Assembly: GCA_964523885.1 (NCBI GenBank)
Contig: CAZFYX010000045.1
Location: 1-64,000, forward strand
Length of the DNA: 64,000 nucleotides
From: SHXO01 sp964523885
GTDB lineage: Bacteria > Pseudomonadota > Gammaproteobacteria > Burkholderiales > SHXO01
Direction of reading: 5' to 3'
In this document: piece by piece, positions 27,905 through 37,243 of the stretch
Numbering within the stretch: position 1 is the first letter of the stretch
Layout of the letters: each line of letters begins with the position of its first letter
Program-made: the position numbers and the translations under genes
Notes under the pieces: model-generated
Seen by the model: the letters and a program-made list of their open reading frames with translations, nothing else
Told to the model about the DNA's origin: nothing
Database searches by the model: none

Positions 27905-28912
27905 CTACGCAAAGACAATCCGGTAGGCACGATCCATCAGTGCAAGTCTCTTCCGGGCGGCATCCACCCCAAGGACTGTAAGCCAGGTCAGGAGTCCTGC
28001 TAAGGCGACGAGAACCACTGCAGTCCATACGAGCCAACCAGCAGCAGGTGTCGGAATGGCCCGACTGGCCTGGAGGTAGAGAATCTGGACGATGTAGCTA
28101 AGCAGGGAGTATCGGCCGAGGAGATTGATCTGCTGGATCGGCCAGTAGTCGTGAGGTAGGCGGCGTGCGAGCGCGTACAAGAGCGCGAGCGATGCAATCG
28201 TCGCGGAAGCTTGTGTGGCGTAAGAGTCCAATCCAGCGAGCAACGGGACCAGATACGCCGCCAGAGCGGCGGCCAGAAGTGCGGGACTGTGAACTGCGCG
28301 ATTTATAGTGTCGGGCCCGATGCATCCTAAGGCGATGCCGATGCATCCCGCAGTCATCAGATGCAGCGTTGCTACGCCGTGTCCAGAAAGGTCCAGCATC
28401 ACGCAGTATCCAAACAGTCCAACCGCGAGTACCGACACGTACCATGTGCGGTACGACGCAAGCCACAGCAGCAATATTGAGGAAAGCAGCGTATAGGCGA
28501 TCGGCGGTAGTACATCAAATGCGACCCCAGAAGCTGATCCAAGAACGTACGCTTGCTCCCACTGCGCGAAGAACCCGTGCACGCTCATCTCCGTGCCGTA
28601 CCGGTTGCGAGTGAAAACGAGATGCGCAGCTATGTTCAGAAAGGTGAACAGCAAAAGTAGCTTAGTGCCACGGAATGAAAGACGCAGCGCCGTAGTTGCT
28701 GGAGTCAGGCCCCACTTCGACTGGTAGGCCCAGATCACCAGGACGCCGGTGATCATGATGAAGGAGGCTGGAAGGAATCCGAGATACCGGTGTGGAATGG
28801 AGCCGGTGTCAAGGTAGTTCAATGCGTGGTACACGACCATCAGCAGCACGAGCAGCCCTTTGAGGACGTCGATTGCTTGGTCTCGATCTTTGAGACTGGT
28901 CATGTTACTCAT
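27905..28912 (-). CDS. Polytopic membrane acyltransferase (OpgC / acyltransferase-3-like)
   Basis: 335 aa with about ten transmembrane segments. The start DQAIDVLKGLLVLLMVVYHALN, with an H after the first hydrophobic stretch, is typical of acyltransferase-3/OpgC/HGSNAT-like enzymes that acylate (acetyl, succinyl) sugars at the membrane. It begins 3 bases after the stop of the polymerase gene, so coupling is tight. It would add O- or N-acyl groups to the glycan. Exact family is uncertain. Confidence 0.72.
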   Translation of the reverse strand: MSNMTSLKDRDQAIDVLKGLLVLLMVVYHALNYLDTGSIPHRYLGFLPASFIMITGVLVIWAYQSKWGLTPATTALRLSFRGTKLLLLFTFLNIAAHLVFTRNRYGTEMSVHGFFAQWEQAYVLGSASGVAFDVLPPIAYTLLSSILLLWLASYRTWYVSVLAVGLFGYCVMLDLSGHGVATLHLMTAGCIGIALGCIGPDTINRAVHSPALLAAALAAYLVPLLAGLDSYATQASATIASLALLYALARRLPHDYWPIQQINLLGRYSLLSYIVQILYLQASRAIPTPAAGWLVWTAVVLVALAGLLTWLTVLGVDAARKRLALMDRAYRIVFA

Positions 28913-28915
28913 GTC

Positions 28916-30283
28916 TTACGGCCGCGACGGGATCCAGTGGGTGGACTGAGGCAGCGAGCGTGCAGCCGGTTGGCGAGGTCTCAACTCGACGATGCAGTAC
29001 AGAAGCAGAATGAAGACATTGTTCAACGGTTTGAAGGCTGCCTCCGTGTAGTTGTAGATCAGTGCAACAAGTATGAAAGCTATGCGAAGTACGGCATTTG
29101 CATAGTTAGTGCGTAGTTCGCGCACAGCGTACACCAGACCCACTAGGACAGCGATCAGGAGCATCCCAACGCCAACTAGACCAAGGTTGGCATACATGTC
29201 GATATAGCCGTTATGCGCTTGAAGGATGCCGCCCACCTTCTCCCATATGTGATACATGCGTTGGCCAGACCAGAACGTCTCGTAGCCGGCACCCACCCAT
29301 GTGTTCGGCACCATGTCCAATACCATTCTCCATACAGGAGCGCGATCCGTGAGGTCCGGCTCTCGTCCCAACATCCTTATGGCGCGATCCTTGACATTGA
29401 AGAAGTACTCCAAAGTGGGGATTGCGACGATTAGCGTAAGTCCCAGGGTGACCAGTCGACGCGGATGCTGCTCGAGTCGCGGCATGCGGGCGACGATGAA
29501 GAAGCCGACGGCACCCACTGTCAGCGCGAGCGCAGTAGCGCTCTGCGCCATGTGCAAGAGCCATGCAAGCATCGTCAGCATAATCGGTGCCACTATGCGA
29601 TCAGAAGGGGGGGCTTGCGAACCAGTCCGAAGGGAGCTCCGGCGAAGGAGTAACGCCCAAGAAAAATAGACGGCGAGCACCATGCAGAGTTGGCCTAGCG
29701 AGTTTTTCTGGAACGCGACGCCGGTGAACATCGGTACCCCCATGTGATATGCACGGCCGAGGTCCGGGAAGTACTTGATGAACAGAATCGACAGTGGCAC
29801 AAGCACGAAGGCGAGTCGTCGCAGCACGACGCCAAGGGCTTGCTGCGGGTGGCGCTCCGTCAGCAACACCAGCGCGATCGCCAAGTTACCTACGCCTTTT
29901 ACAAACCGCTTTAGTGACACGAATGGGTCGTCCGACCAGGCGGCACTCAGGGCGCAAAACAGGAAGAAGATGACTACCCAGGCGTTCTTGGAGAGGAATG
30001 CTTTCCAGTCGATGTTGCGGCGGACCAGTACCCATAGCGCGAGCACGACTAGCGTCAAGAAGACGTTTCTGTCAATAGGGCTCCCATCGCTGTATACCTC
30101 TGCGCCCACTGATTCCGGCGCGCCGAGGCTCAGCCATTGGGAGGCGAAGCGGGATCCGGCGAAGAACATCCAGAAGAATGGGATCCATACCGCCGCAGAA
30201 ACGTCGGCGGATCGCTTACGGTCCACCCAGAAAAAGGCGCCCATCAGCACGAAACAGCCGAGCGTTGCAAGTAGCGCACTCAT
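28916..30283 (-). CDS. O-antigen ligase / Wzy-family polymerase
   Basis: 455 aa with about 11-12 transmembrane segments and the family's large periplasmic loop: DRAPVWRMVLDMVPNTWVG, GAGYETFW and ILQAHNGYIDMYANLGLVG, including the conserved R and the AHN histidine. Such proteins join lipid-linked repeats (Wzy) or transfer the chain to a carrier (WaaL); the presence of a Wzx-type flippase at 23149 argues for polymerase. It starts 11 bases after the stop of the SGNH gene and is followed after 3 bases by the acyltransferase. Confidence 0.88.
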   Translation of the reverse strand: MSALLATLGCFVLMGAFFWVDRKRSADVSAAVWIPFFWMFFAGSRFASQWLSLGAPESVGAEVYSDGSPIDRNVFLTLVVLALWVLVRRNIDWKAFLSKNAWVVIFFLFCALSAAWSDDPFVSLKRFVKGVGNLAIALVLLTERHPQQALGVVLRRLAFVLVPLSILFIKYFPDLGRAYHMGVPMFTGVAFQKNSLGQLCMVLAVYFSWALLLRRSSLRTGSQAPPSDRIVAPIMLTMLAWLLHMAQSATALALTVGAVGFFIVARMPRLEQHPRRLVTLGLTLIVAIPTLEYFFNVKDRAIRMLGREPDLTDRAPVWRMVLDMVPNTWVGAGYETFWSGQRMYHIWEKVGGILQAHNGYIDMYANLGLVGVGMLLIAVLVGLVYAVRELRTNYANAVLRIAFILVALIYNYTEAAFKPLNNVFILLLYCIVELRPRQPAARSLPQSTHWIPSRP

Positions 30284-30294
30284 GGGGTTAACTG

Positions 30295-31428
30295 TTAGCG
30301 CGGCCTTGGGAGAGCATCTGCGACCGCCTTGCCGATCACCCTGTAGCCATTCGCGTTCGGATGCATATCCGCGGCGGTCCTGGCATAGAGTTCATCTCCA
30401 ATGGATTGCCTAAGTGATGGAAGGGTGTCGACGAACGGGATGCCTGCAGCCGAAAGGAACTTGAGCGTGCGCTCCCGAGCAACTCGTTCATTGGCGAGCA
30501 GCTTGTCAATAACGTCGTTGAGAGGCAGTCCCGGTCTGTGCTCCAGGTACTCCGCGAACACCATTTCCTTGGTGGGTATGATTACGACCAGGAACTCGAC
30601 GTTGTTCTGCTGGCAGGCGGCGTTCATCTCACTGAGAAGTTCGAAGGTGATACGCATGCCATCGCGAATGCTGTCGCTGTCCTGATCCAGGACCCGCAAC
30701 ATGTTCTTCGGACGGAATGCCTCCTGGATGTTCTTCTCGGGAATCGTTAGCGTAGTGACGTAGTCGGGCTGTAGCGTCGAGGCATGCTGGATCTGCATCT
30801 CCCCCTGGAAGCGACCGAGCAACGGGCCATGGAAGATCAACTGGTATACGACGCTGTGGCGAGAAAGCCAGATCCGTAGACGCTTGTGCCACGTCGGTGC
30901 TTGCGGTTCCTCCCAGATATCGAAGTTTGCATTCCGACCCTCCATCGAGCGCAGATAGGCCCAGTGTTCGAGGCCGTATGTGATGAGGAAGGCATTCTCG
31001 AAGTCGTCGCCGATGTACAGCCCGACTAAGATTGTCTTCGGTCTCAGAGCCAGTGCCTTGGTCTTGAACAGATGGAAGTACTGGTTGGGGCCATATCCTC
31101 CGAGCCCCATGTTGTAGACGCTTCGGCCTGAGATGGCCGCCAGTACGTAAGGCCAAGAGTCTTCCATCCGGGCCGTGTTGCCATATGTATGTGAGTCGCC
31201 GATGGCCACGATGTCGACGTTGTTCGGCACTTGGGGGTTTCGGAAGCCCCATGCATCGAAGCCGGCGCCAGTAGGAACCCCTCCCAGAACCGGGTCATTT
31301 ACCATCTCTACAGACAAGTAGTCCGCCGGATTCAACGCCACTCGTGCACCGACCTCGCACAGGATCAGTCCGACCAGGGCTGAGATCGCGAGTGTTGCGA
31401 CGTTGGTGAGTACGGATCTTCGCTTCAT
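30295..31428 (-). CDS. Membrane-anchored SGNH/GDSL hydrolase-like protein
   Basis: 377 aa with one N-terminal membrane helix (about 8-28, after a KRR start) and a periplasmic SGNH domain: block I AIGDSHTYG (D78, S79) and block V DMHPNANGY (D354, H356). The nucleophile serine is followed by H rather than L, as in AlgX/DltD-like O-acetyl transfer proteins. It may remove or add ester groups on the glycan and is paired with the membrane acyltransferase two genes on. First gene of the minus-strand run; divergent from the SxtJ-like gene. Confidence 0.8.
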   Translation of the reverse strand: MKRRSVLTNVATLAISALVGLILCEVGARVALNPADYLSVEMVNDPVLGGVPTGAGFDAWGFRNPQVPNNVDIVAIGDSHTYGNTARMEDSWPYVLAAISGRSVYNMGLGGYGPNQYFHLFKTKALALRPKTILVGLYIGDDFENAFLITYGLEHWAYLRSMEGRNANFDIWEEPQAPTWHKRLRIWLSRHSVVYQLIFHGPLLGRFQGEMQIQHASTLQPDYVTTLTIPEKNIQEAFRPKNMLRVLDQDSDSIRDGMRITFELLSEMNAACQQNNVEFLVVIIPTKEMVFAEYLEHRPGLPLNDVIDKLLANERVARERTLKFLSAAGIPFVDTLPSLRQSIGDELYARTAADMHPNANGYRVIGKAVADALPRPR

Positions 31429-31633
31429 GAGGATCGATGCGGTTGTGGCGTCCGGAGGCCCGGCCGCTTGGATGCGTTCGTTGCGTAGACTTGCTTGTTT
31501 AACAGCATCTTAGGGGAGGGCGCAAGGCCTCAACATTCTTATAACGTTTTTGGCGTGCGCATTCTCTATCGCCTCAGAATCCGGTTCCGCTAAATCAATG
31601 GTGAAGCAGGCACTTGCTTGCGAGACGACACAG

Positions 31634-32053
31634 ATGGCGCATGAGGATCTGAGGCGAGAGGAAGTGGTCGAGGGGTCCTCCAACCGTTCATTCGGGCTGG
31701 TGTTCGCCGTGGTGTTTGGAGTGGTCTGCCTCTTGCCTTTGTTGCACGCTGGAGCACCACGATGGTGGGCCGCCGGGGTCAGCCTCGGCTTCGCTTTGGT
31801 TGCACTGGCAGCCCCCAAGCTCCTGACTACACCGAACAGGTTATGGATGAGGTTGGGCTTGCTCCTGGGAAAGGTGGTCAGCCCTATCGCGTTAGGCGTT
31901 CTCTTCTACCTCATCCTTGCACCCGTAGGCGTGGTGCTGCGACTGACTGGAAAGGATCTGTTGAGTCTGAAGCGTTCGCCGCATGCGAAGTCTTACTGGA
32001 TGGCGCGCAACCCACCGGGTCCGCCGCCGGATTCCATGACGAACCAATTCTAG
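31634..32053 (+). CDS. SxtJ-like small membrane protein
   Basis: About 139 aa with three hydrophobic segments (FGLVFAVVFGVVCLLPLL, WWAAGVSLGFALVALAAP, VVSPIALGVLFYLILAPVG) and a basic tail with SYWMARNPPGPP. This matches the SxtJ family, small membrane proteins of unknown role found with carbamoyltransferases. Start is uncertain: ATG 31634 is favoured, with ATG 31598 and 31550 in frame. The next gene, a 49-aa partner, follows after 9 bases. Confidence 0.75.
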   Translation: MAHEDLRREEVVEGSSNRSFGLVFAVVFGVVCLLPLLHAGAPRWWAAGVSLGFALVALAAPKLLTTPNRLWMRLGLLLGKVVSPIALGVLFYLILAPVGVVLRLTGKDLLSLKRSPHAKSYWMARNPPGPPPDSMTNQF

Positions 32054-32062
32054 GAGGCTGCT

Positions 32063-32212
32063 GTGGGAATGGTCTTGGAGCTGTGGAAGTTTCTCCGCGT
32101 GCGCAAGAAGTACTGGTTGTGGCCGATTTTCGTGATGATGGGTCTGCTCGGTGTCCTGATCGTCCTCGCCAAGGGCTCGGCGATCGCCCCCTTCATCTAC
32201 ACGTTGTTCTAG
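32063..32212 (+). CDS. SxtK/DUF5989-like 49-aa membrane peptide
   Basis: GTG start at 32063, with a perfect AGGAGG at 32052-32057 five bases before it, stop TAG at 32210-32212. The product is LELWKFLRVRKKYWLWP followed by a single membrane helix and APFIYTLF, the pattern of DUF5989, known from SxtK. Size, strong ribosome site and position between the SxtJ-like gene and the carbamoyltransferase make it a real gene despite its length. Function unknown; probably a membrane partner of the carbamoyltransferase. Confidence 0.85.
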   Translation: MGMVLELWKFLRVRKKYWLWPIFVMMGLLGVLIVLAKGSAIAPFIYTLF

Positions 32213-32233
32213 ACGAACCAGAGAGCTCGCCGC

Positions 32234-34057
32234 TTGAAAGTACTCGGCATCTCCGCTTTCTACCACGATAGCGCTGCAGCGCTTGTCGAGGACGGCCGCA
32301 TCGTGGCCGCAGCCCAGGAAGAGCGGTTCACCCGCAAGAAGCACGACCCCGGCTTTCCGAGCCGAGCCATAGGCTATTGCCTGGGCGAAGCGCGGACGGG
32401 CTTGAGTGGTGTGGACTACGTGGTCTTCTACGACAAGCCGTTCCTCAAATTCGAGCGCCTGGTAGAGACCTACCTCGCATTCGCACCACGGGGGTTCAGC
32501 TCGTTCCGGATGTCTATTCCCCTATGGCTGCGCGAGAAGCTGTTCCTCAAGGACCTCCTGCTGAAGGAGATAAGGAAGCTCGATCAGGGTTGGAAGGGGG
32601 AGCTGCTATTCAGTGAGCATCACCTCAGCCACGCGGCCAGCGCCTTCTTTCCATCGCCTTTCCAGGAAGCCGTGGTGCTGACGATGGATGGTGTGGGAGA
32701 ATGGGCCACCACCTCTGCCGCCATCGGGCGAGGCAACTCGCTTGCTGTGCACAAGGAGATCCACTTCCCGCACTCGCTTGGGTTGCTCTACTCGGCATTC
32801 ACGTACTACACCGGCTTCAAGGTCAACTCTGGCGAGTACAAGGTGATGGGGTTGGCTCCCTATGGGGAGCCAAAGTACGCCAGCCGGATACTCGACAACC
32901 TGATCGACGTCAAGGAGGATGGCTCATTCCGCCTCGATCTGTCGTACTTCGACTATTGCACCGGCTTGACCATGACGAACGGCAAGTTTGATGCGCTGTT
33001 CGAGGGAGGGCCACGGAAGGCCGAGCAGACTCTTACTCAGAAGCACATGGACCTGGCGGCTTCCATCCAGGCGGTTACGGATGAGATCGTGCTGCGCCTC
33101 ACCCGGTCGCTCCGTGAAGAGTCCGGCGTTCGCAATCTCTGTTTGGCCGGCGGAGTCGCATTGAATTGTGTCGCCAACGGGAAGGTGCTGCGGGATCGAC
33201 GGTTCGACCAGCTTTACATACAGCCGGCCGCTGGGGACGCCGGTGGCGCCCTGGGTGCGGCACTCGTCGGTTATCACATGCAACTGGGTCAGGAGCGCAG
33301 CGCTCGTGGCGACGGGATGCAAGGTTCGTACTTGGGCCCGATCTTTGAGCAACGGACGATCGAGGAGCGTCTGCGGGCATGTGGCGCGAAGTTCGAGGTG
33401 ATGACTGACGACGCATTGGTCCGGACATGTGCGCAGAGCCTTGCGGATGGCAAAGCGTTAGGATGGTTTCAAGGACGGATGGAATTCGGGCCGCGTGCCC
33501 TTGGTAATCGCTCGATCCTCGGTGACCCTCGCTCGCCGAGCATGCAGAAGACCCTCAATCTCAAGATCAAATATCGCGAGTCGTTCCGCCCGTTCGCGCC
33601 GTCGGTGCTGCGCGAGCGTGTCCAGGATTGGTTCGAGATTGATTCGGACAGCCCCTACATGCTGCTCGTCGCTGATGTGGTGAAGGGGCGGCGCCGAAAG
33701 ATGACCTCGGACGAGGAGCGGCTGTTCGGGATCGACAAGCTCAACGTGCCCAGATCCGAGATCCCGGCAGTCACGCACGTAGATTACTCGGCGCGAATTC
33801 AGACCGTCCACAGCGATACCAATCCACGCTATCACGCGCTGCTCTCCGCGTTCGAGGGGCTGACGGGCTGCCCGGTACTGGTCAACACGAGTTTCAACGT
33901 GCGAGGTGAGCCGATCGTCTGCACTCCCGAGGACGCCTTCCGGTGTTTCATGGGTACCGAGTTGGACGCTCTGGCGGTCGGCAACTGCTACCTCCGGAAG
34001 GAAGGTCAAGATCCAACGCTGAAGTTGAATTACGAATCGGCCTTCGAACTGGACTGA
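32234..34057 (+). CDS. NodU/CmcH/SxtI-family carbamoyltransferase
   Basis: 607 aa, usual family length. N-terminal domain: LGISAFYHDSAAALVEDG, EHHLSHAASAFF, TMDGVGEW, GEYKVMGLAPYG; C-terminal YrdC-like-associated part: EFGPRALGNRSIL and FNVRGEPIV. These enzymes move a carbamoyl group from carbamoyl phosphate to a hydroxyl through an adenylate. Start is TTG at 32234, 21 bases after the DUF5989 gene. In this locus the target is probably a sugar hydroxyl of the glycan, as in NodU. Confidence 0.92.
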   Translation: MKVLGISAFYHDSAAALVEDGRIVAAAQEERFTRKKHDPGFPSRAIGYCLGEARTGLSGVDYVVFYDKPFLKFERLVETYLAFAPRGFSSFRMSIPLWLREKLFLKDLLLKEIRKLDQGWKGELLFSEHHLSHAASAFFPSPFQEAVVLTMDGVGEWATTSAAIGRGNSLAVHKEIHFPHSLGLLYSAFTYYTGFKVNSGEYKVMGLAPYGEPKYASRILDNLIDVKEDGSFRLDLSYFDYCTGLTMTNGKFDALFEGGPRKAEQTLTQKHMDLAASIQAVTDEIVLRLTRSLREESGVRNLCLAGGVALNCVANGKVLRDRRFDQLYIQPAAGDAGGALGAALVGYHMQLGQERSARGDGMQGSYLGPIFEQRTIEERLRACGAKFEVMTDDALVRTCAQSLADGKALGWFQGRMEFGPRALGNRSILGDPRSPSMQKTLNLKIKYRESFRPFAPSVLRERVQDWFEIDSDSPYMLLVADVVKGRRRKMTSDEERLFGIDKLNVPRSEIPAVTHVDYSARIQTVHSDTNPRYHALLSAFEGLTGCPVLVNTSFNVRGEPIVCTPEDAFRCFMGTELDALAVGNCYLRKEGQDPTLKLNYESAFELD

Positions 34058-34195
34058 TCAGAAGCGGCCCGCGCATGGAGCCGCCTGCGCTCGTCCGGAT
34101 GACCTTGAGATCGACGGAAGGATGGGGTTTCTTTCCTCGGCCCGCTCACGCCAGCGTGGGTCCCCAACTACGCGCGTCCCCTGCGAGACAGGAGC

Positions 34196-34894
34196 ATGGC
34201 AGTAATCCTGAGGATAGACGTAGACCGGCCTTACGGGCGGCTTCCTCTTTGGAGGCACGCACTGAGTCGCATGGCGTCCGACCTTTGGATTCCCACGGTT
34301 GCGCCCTTCGGATACCTGCGCGAACTCGAGACGATGCTGAACCTGCTTTCGGAGCATGAGGCGAAGGCCTACGTGTTCTTTCGGCAGTGCACGCGGCCGA
34401 CCAGTCGTATTCTCGAGTTGATCGACCAGGCTGGGCACGAGGTTGGTCTCCATCTGGAGAACTCCCGCACGTTCGACACGTTCCAGGAGGAGAAGTGCCT
34501 CCTGGAGCACCACGTGAGACGCCCAGTAACCGCCTTCTCGAAGCACGGCTCCGGAGGGGCGAAATATGGTCTGCACCACTTCGCCCCCTATGAACCAGAT
34601 CGATATGTCGACTGGGGAGACCGGTGCGGGATGCGACTGTTCCTGGGCAACCTCGAAGACCCGCGTCTCGCCCCATCGGTCACGCCCTCTGGCCTGCAGA
34701 TCTACCCGGGGGCGTTCTGGCTGGAGCCGGCTTGGCGGGACACCGAGGCCTTCACGGTTTCCTGGCTTATCGAGGAAGCTGCCGAGCGCGACATAGTACT
34801 GTTGATGCACCCGGAGAATGTCTTGGCGGATCGAGAGCTCGTTGATGATCTCCGTCGCATCCTCGTCCGTCTGCCGACAGGGATGATGGCGTGA
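34196..34894 (+). CDS. Polysaccharide-deacetylase-like protein
   Basis: 232 aa. ILRIDVDRPYG at the start gives the paired aspartates (D8, D10) of a NodB-like barrel; GHEVGLHLENS and FSKHGSGG resemble its metal and product loops, though the standard H-x3-H motif is not complete. No signal peptide, so it acts in the cytoplasm if active. AGGAG precedes ATG 34196. Its stop overlaps the start of the next gene by one base (TGATG). Deacetylation of a sugar precursor is the best guess. Confidence 0.65.
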   Translation: MAVILRIDVDRPYGRLPLWRHALSRMASDLWIPTVAPFGYLRELETMLNLLSEHEAKAYVFFRQCTRPTSRILELIDQAGHEVGLHLENSRTFDTFQEEKCLLEHHVRRPVTAFSKHGSGGAKYGLHHFAPYEPDRYVDWGDRCGMRLFLGNLEDPRLAPSVTPSGLQIYPGAFWLEPAWRDTEAFTVSWLIEEAAERDIVLLMHPENVLADRELVDDLRRILVRLPTGMMA

Positions 34895-36087
34895 TGCATA
34901 GGCGACCGGATGGGCGACAAGCGGTGCTGATGATCGCCTATACGAACTACCGGACCGATCCACGCGTTATCCGCGCCGCCGAGGCTGCGGTTGCTGCCGG
35001 TTACGACGTCGACTTCCTTGCCCTGCGCCGGGAGAGCGACCCACCAGAGGAGCGCATTCGGGGAGTTCGATTGGTGCATTTGAATCAACTCCGCTATCGA
35101 GGCGGCGGGGTGGCAAGCTACGTGCGGGCGTATCTGGAGTTCTTCCTGCGCTGCTTTGTGAAGGCAAGTCTTCTACAGCTGGCGCGGCGCTACACCGTCG
35201 TGCATGTGAACAACATCCCGGATTTCTTCGTATTCGCGGCGCTCCTGCCGAAGCTGATGGGAGCCAAGGTCCTGTTGGACATCCATGACCCGATGCCCAA
35301 TACGTTCGCATCGAAGTTCAAGAGCGGAGACCGTGGGTTCTTTTTCAAAGTCCTGCTCTGGCAGGAGCGACTCAGCGCGTGGTTCTCCGACCGGGTTCTC
35401 ACGGTTCATGAGCCTCTCAAAGACTACATTCTTGTGGCGCAGCACGGACTGCGGGCGGAGTCCGTAGAAGTAATTGCCAACTTTCCGGATGACCAGCTGT
35501 TCTCTCCGATTGAGGCCGTTCCGAGCGGTGACGTACTCCGATTGGTGTTTCACGGTTCGATTCTCGAGCGCTACGGCCTCAGAGACGCAATGACGGCCTT
35601 GGCTGGGATGCGATACCGGGAAAGAATCCGTGTCAGGATCATTGGAGAGGGAGACTTCAGCGAGCCACTCAAGGAGCTGATTCAGAAGCTGGATCTCTCC
35701 GATGTAGTGGAGTTTGACAATCGTATGTACCCTTTGGACCAGATCCCCGCCCGGCTGGCAGACTGTCATCTCGGCCTTGTACCGCTGGAGATCTCCTCGA
35801 TCACACAGTACGCACTTCCGCTGAAACTGCTCGAGTACTTGTCGATGGGGATTCCGTCGATCACGGTACGTAACGCGGCCATCGGGTACTACTTCGGCGA
35901 AGACGATTGCTTCTTCTACGAACCCAACAGCGTGGAGTCGCTGAAGGCCGTGCTGGAGAAGGTCGCGTCGGATCCGGCGCTGGTGCTTGCGCATCGTGCA
36001 CGGGCGCTTACGCTCAGGGAGAAGTTCCTGTGGAGCAGAGAGAAGCGCAAGTACGCAGATCTGCTGAACTCCTTGTCCACCCATTAA
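34894..36087 (+). CDS. Glycosyltransferase family 4
   Basis: 397 aa GT-B enzyme. N-terminal MIAYTNYRTDPRVIRAAEAA and VVHVNNIPDFFVFAALLPKL, with VLLDIHDPMP; C-terminal VFHGSILERYGL, RIIGEGDF and LPLKLLEYLSMGIPSI, where the second Glu of the E-x7-E site is visible. Start ATG 34894 is translationally coupled to the deacetylase-like gene. Retaining transferase working at the cytoplasmic membrane face. Confidence 0.88.
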   Translation: MHRRPDGRQAVLMIAYTNYRTDPRVIRAAEAAVAAGYDVDFLALRRESDPPEERIRGVRLVHLNQLRYRGGGVASYVRAYLEFFLRCFVKASLLQLARRYTVVHVNNIPDFFVFAALLPKLMGAKVLLDIHDPMPNTFASKFKSGDRGFFFKVLLWQERLSAWFSDRVLTVHEPLKDYILVAQHGLRAESVEVIANFPDDQLFSPIEAVPSGDVLRLVFHGSILERYGLRDAMTALAGMRYRERIRVRIIGEGDFSEPLKELIQKLDLSDVVEFDNRMYPLDQIPARLADCHLGLVPLEISSITQYALPLKLLEYLSMGIPSITVRNAAIGYYFGEDDCFFYEPNSVESLKAVLEKVASDPALVLAHRARALTLREKFLWSREKRKYADLLNSLSTH

Positions 36088-36112
36088 CCCATACTTGACC
36101 AGCCGACGCCTC

Positions 36113-37207
36113 ATGGAATTCATCGACCTTAAGCAACAGTACCGCCGCTACCAGAGTGAAATCGCGGAGCGCATGCAGCGAGTACTGGATCACGGCCACT
36201 TCATCATGGGCCCGGAGATCGCGGAACTGGAGCAGACGCTGGCGAGCTACGTGAGCGTAAAGCACTGCCTGACTGTCGCCAGCGGAACGGATAGTCTCGA
36301 GATTGCCCTGCGTGCCCTGGAGATTGGCCCGGGAGACGAAGTAATCACGGTTCCATTCACCTGGATCAGCACGGCAGAAGCCATCGGATTGGTTGGCGCC
36401 AAGCCCGTGTTCGTCGACATCGAGCCCGCCACATACAACATCGACATTGATCAGTTGGAGGCCGCCATCACGCCGCGGACCAAGGCCTTGCTTCCGGTGA
36501 GTTTGTTCGGGCAGATGCCCGACTACGAGCGGATCAACGCGATTGCGGCGCGTCATGGATTAGCGGTGATCGAGGACGGTGCTCAGAGTTTCGGGGCTAC
36601 GCAGAAGGGGCGGCGCAGTTGCGGTGTCACGACGATCGGCAGCACCAGCTTCTTCCCCGCAAAACCACTGGGATGCTACGGGGACGGCGGTGCGTTGTTC
36701 ACAAACGACGATGCGCTGGCGGATCGCATGCGCGCCATACGCACGCACGGCGGCCAGAAGCGACATCATCATCCGTTCCTTGGGATGAATGGGCGTTTCG
36801 ATACGCTGCAAGCAGCGGTTGTCCTCGCAAAATGGCCGCACTTCGCCTGGGAGGTGGAGCAGCGAGGGGCCATCGGGGCCCGCTACTCGAGGCTACTACG
36901 GGACGCCTGCAAGGTGCCGGATGTCGGGCCTGGTAACTCGCATGTGTATGCGCAGTACACCATACGGCTTGAAAATCGCGATATGGTCGCTGAGAAGTTG
37001 AAGGCACAAGGCATTCCCACTGCGGTCTACTACCCGAAGTGCTTGCATGAGCAGCCGGTCTTCGCGTCATCGGGATACCGTGCCGGCGACTTTCCCGAGT
37101 CCGAGAAAGCTTCGCGTGAGGTGCTGAGCTTGCCTATGCACCCGTTCCTCACAGAGGTGAATCAGGATGTGATCGTTGATGCATTAAAGAGCATCCGCCA
37201 TCGTTGA
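36113..37207 (+). CDS. wbpE: WbpE-type UDP-sugar 3-aminotransferase
   Basis: 364 aa DegT-family enzyme. The start MEFIDLKQQYRRYQ, the run RRSCGVTTIGSTSFFPAKPL with Schiff-base lysine K184, and HVYAQYT near the substrate site match Pseudomonas WbpE as I recall it; WbpE aminates UDP-3-keto-GlcNAc-uronate with glutamate. ATG 36113 is preferred to the in-frame start at 36095. The next gene is a WbpB-WbpD fusion, which supports the assignment. WbpA (UDP-GlcNAc 6-dehydrogenase) is not in the window. Confidence 0.9.
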   Translation: MEFIDLKQQYRRYQSEIAERMQRVLDHGHFIMGPEIAELEQTLASYVSVKHCLTVASGTDSLEIALRALEIGPGDEVITVPFTWISTAEAIGLVGAKPVFVDIEPATYNIDIDQLEAAITPRTKALLPVSLFGQMPDYERINAIAARHGLAVIEDGAQSFGATQKGRRSCGVTTIGSTSFFPAKPLGCYGDGGALFTNDDALADRMRAIRTHGGQKRHHHPFLGMNGRFDTLQAAVVLAKWPHFAWEVEQRGAIGARYSRLLRDACKVPDVGPGNSHVYAQYTIRLENRDMVAEKLKAQGIPTAVYYPKCLHEQPVFASSGYRAGDFPESEKASREVLSLPMHPFLTEVNQDVIVDALKSIRHR

Positions 37208-37243
37208 GCCAATCAAGAGCCCTTGAGAGAAGGAAGTCGAGCC

